Assembly (NCBI RefSeq): GCF_900112595.1
Contig: NZ_FOMI01000007.1
Span: forward strand, 14,078-78,077
Length of the DNA: 64,000 bases
Direction: 5' to 3'
From: Algibacter pectinivorans
Lineage (GTDB): Bacteria; Bacteroidota; Bacteroidia; Flavobacteriales; Flavobacteriaceae
Shown here one piece after another: positions 62,896 through 64,000 of the stretch. The position numbers and the translations under genes are program-made. Under the pieces are notes generated by a model. It made no database searches. It was given only the letters and a program-made list of their open reading frames with translations, and was not told the DNA's origin. Positions within the stretch are counted from its first letter, which is position 1. The number at the start of each line of letters is the position of its first letter.

Positions 62896-64000
62896 TTATA
62901 ATGTTACTTTAAGACCTAATGTTAATGTTTTCATTATAGGATAATTATTCCCGTCTTGATTCGCTGGCCCTTCTGGGTCGAAAGTATCTTTATAAATCCC
63001 AAATTTGTTAAAACTAAACAAATTGGATGCAGATGCGTAAATATCAAAACTGCTAAACCCTAACCTTTTTATAAGATCTTTATTTAATGAATAGTTTAAG
63101 TTTATTGATTTTAATCTTAAATAAGTTCCATCTAACAACCAAAAATCCGATGATTTTGAGTTATTGTTAGATGTACCCGTTTCTGTTATTCTTGGGAGTC
63201 TTACATCTGGATTTATATTAGTTCCTGGATTATCGTAATCCGGTCTCCATGAATATTTATATTGGTAATCATACGGTATAGAACCATTGTTAAATGCTCC
63301 ACGTGCACCACCACCAATTTCTGTGCTAAATAAACTAGCGCCTTGAAATAATGCGGCTATTGAAAAATTCTTGTATGTAGCACTCAGGTTAAGACCATAA
63401 GATATATCTGGTGTAGCACCATAACCAATATCATCTCTATCTCTATCGTCTAAAACTCCATCTTTATTTAAATCTATATACCTAATATCTCCCGGTACTA
63501 AAGTTGTATTTCCATTACCATCTTGATCGAAAGTTAATGCATCAATATCTGCTTGAGTCATAAATAAGCCATCGCTAAGATACCCTATGTTTCTATTGGT
63601 ATAATTACCTTCTCTTTTTCTCAACCTAATATCATCTGGGTCTGTAAATTCTGTTTCAGAAAATTTCACCCACTTTTGGCGAGCCCAACCTACATTTGCA
63701 GAAACGCTATAACTAAAATCTGAACCTATTCTATTTCTGTGATTAAGCACTAAATCAAAACCTCTATCATCTCTACTATTAATATTTTCTTGAGGTAGGT
63801 TCCCTCCAAAAGTACTTGGTACATCTCTTTGGTTTGTACCAAAAATTCCTTCTGTTAGTCTATAAAACACATCAAATTCAAAGCTTAATTTACCATTCCA
63901 AAAATTACCATCAACACCAATGTTGTAAAGTGTATTATCCAACCAAGTTACTCCGGGGTTTGGCAGTCCATTACTTCTAATTATTTGTCCTGCCCCACTA
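62896..64000 (-). CDS. SusC-type TonB-dependent transporter, 3' part only
   Basis: C-terminal part (about 368 residues) of a SusC barrel. The frame is open through the window end; the TTG at 63942 is an ordinary Leu codon inside the sequence GLPNPGVTWLDNTLYNIGVD, so this is not a start. Barrel-type lines are NGKLSFEFDVFYRLTEGIF, YSLNKDLIKRLGFSSFDIYA and the final MKTLTLGLKVTL ending in Leu. It pairs with the SusD at 61150. Confidence 0.93.
   Translation of the reverse strand, partial: SGAGQIIRSNGLPNPGVTWLDNTLYNIGVDGNFWNGKLSFEFDVFYRLTEGIFGTNQRDVPSTFGGNLPQENINSRDDRGFDLVLNHRNRIGSDFSYSVSANVGWARQKWVKFSETEFTDPDDIRLRKREGNYTNRNIGYLSDGLFMTQADIDALTFDQDGNGNTTLVPGDIRYIDLNKDGVLDDRDRDDIGYGATPDISYGLNLSATYKNFSIAALFQGASLFSTEIGGGARGAFNNGSIPYDYQYKYSWRPDYDNPGTNINPDVRLPRITETGTSNNNSKSSDFWLLDGTYLRLKSINLNYSLNKDLIKRLGFSSFDIYASASNLFSFNKFGIYKDTFDPEGPANQDGNNYPIMKTLTLGLKVTL

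Noticed and set aside
63942-64000. Start of the last SusC gene at 63942
   Set aside because: The codon is TTG and the frame remains open with barrel-like sequence to the window end, so the gene is truncated by the window and does not start here.

Overview
The window looks like chromosomal DNA of a flavobacterium (Bacteroidota, family Flavobacteriaceae). It is AT-rich, has several promoters of the Bacteroidota type (TTG, about 20 bases, TAnnTTTG), encodes type IX secretion C-terminal sorting domains and SusC/SusD pairs, and shows the gene styles of marine flavobacteria. The species cannot be told from the sequence alone.

Region 1 (1-4.7 kb) is an accessory patch. Small unknown genes lie between long imperfect palindromes resembling recombination sites of gene cassettes. 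It also holds a broken IS3-type transposase, a DUF1330 gene, a broken glyoxalase-family gene, a Crp/Fnr regulator and a small membrane protein.

Region 2 (4.7-19.2 kb) is core metabolism and envelope: an Lrp regulator divergent from a MesX/MesD methionine synthase pair; catalase-peroxidase with an ankyrin protein; a fasciclin protein; thiol peroxidase; diacylglycerol kinase; FtsK; a LolA-like carrier; an LptF/LptG permease; and RibB with a decayed GTP cyclohydrolase II half. Region 3 (19.2-26.6 kb) is a minus-strand run of secreted proteins and lipoproteins, two sharing an N-terminal domain, followed by a DegT-type aminotransferase and a nitroreductase.

Region 4 (26.77-45.43 kb) is an integrated mobilizable element of about 18.65 kb. 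It sits in the 3' end of a tRNA-Ser(UGA) gene and is bounded by a 15-bp direct repeat. Its backbone reads, from the right end, tyrosine integrase, unknown gene, DUF3853 HTH protein, SF3 primase-helicase, iteron-like array, Toprim primase, putative oriT, MobC, small membrane protein and relaxase. No type IV secretion genes are present, so transfer would need a helper. The cargo is defensive: an orphan half-HsdS, a Thoeris pair (ThsA with SIR2 and SLOG domains; ThsB with a TIR domain), HsdM, HsdS, a DUF3800 protein with an unknown partner, HsdR and a YgjP-like metallopeptidase. Two candidate plus-strand small RNAs of about 100 nt, each with promoter and terminator, lie in the gaps directly upstream of thsA and hsdR.

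Region 5 (45.7-64 kb) is a polysaccharide utilization locus on the minus strand: two SusC/SusD pairs (the second SusC runs off the window), a SusE-position lipoprotein, an S1 sulfatase, an Asp-box beta-propeller protein, a PHP-type metallohydrolase, a GH3 glycosidase and a type IX-secreted protein of unknown function. A sulfated glycan substrate is likely; which one cannot be told.
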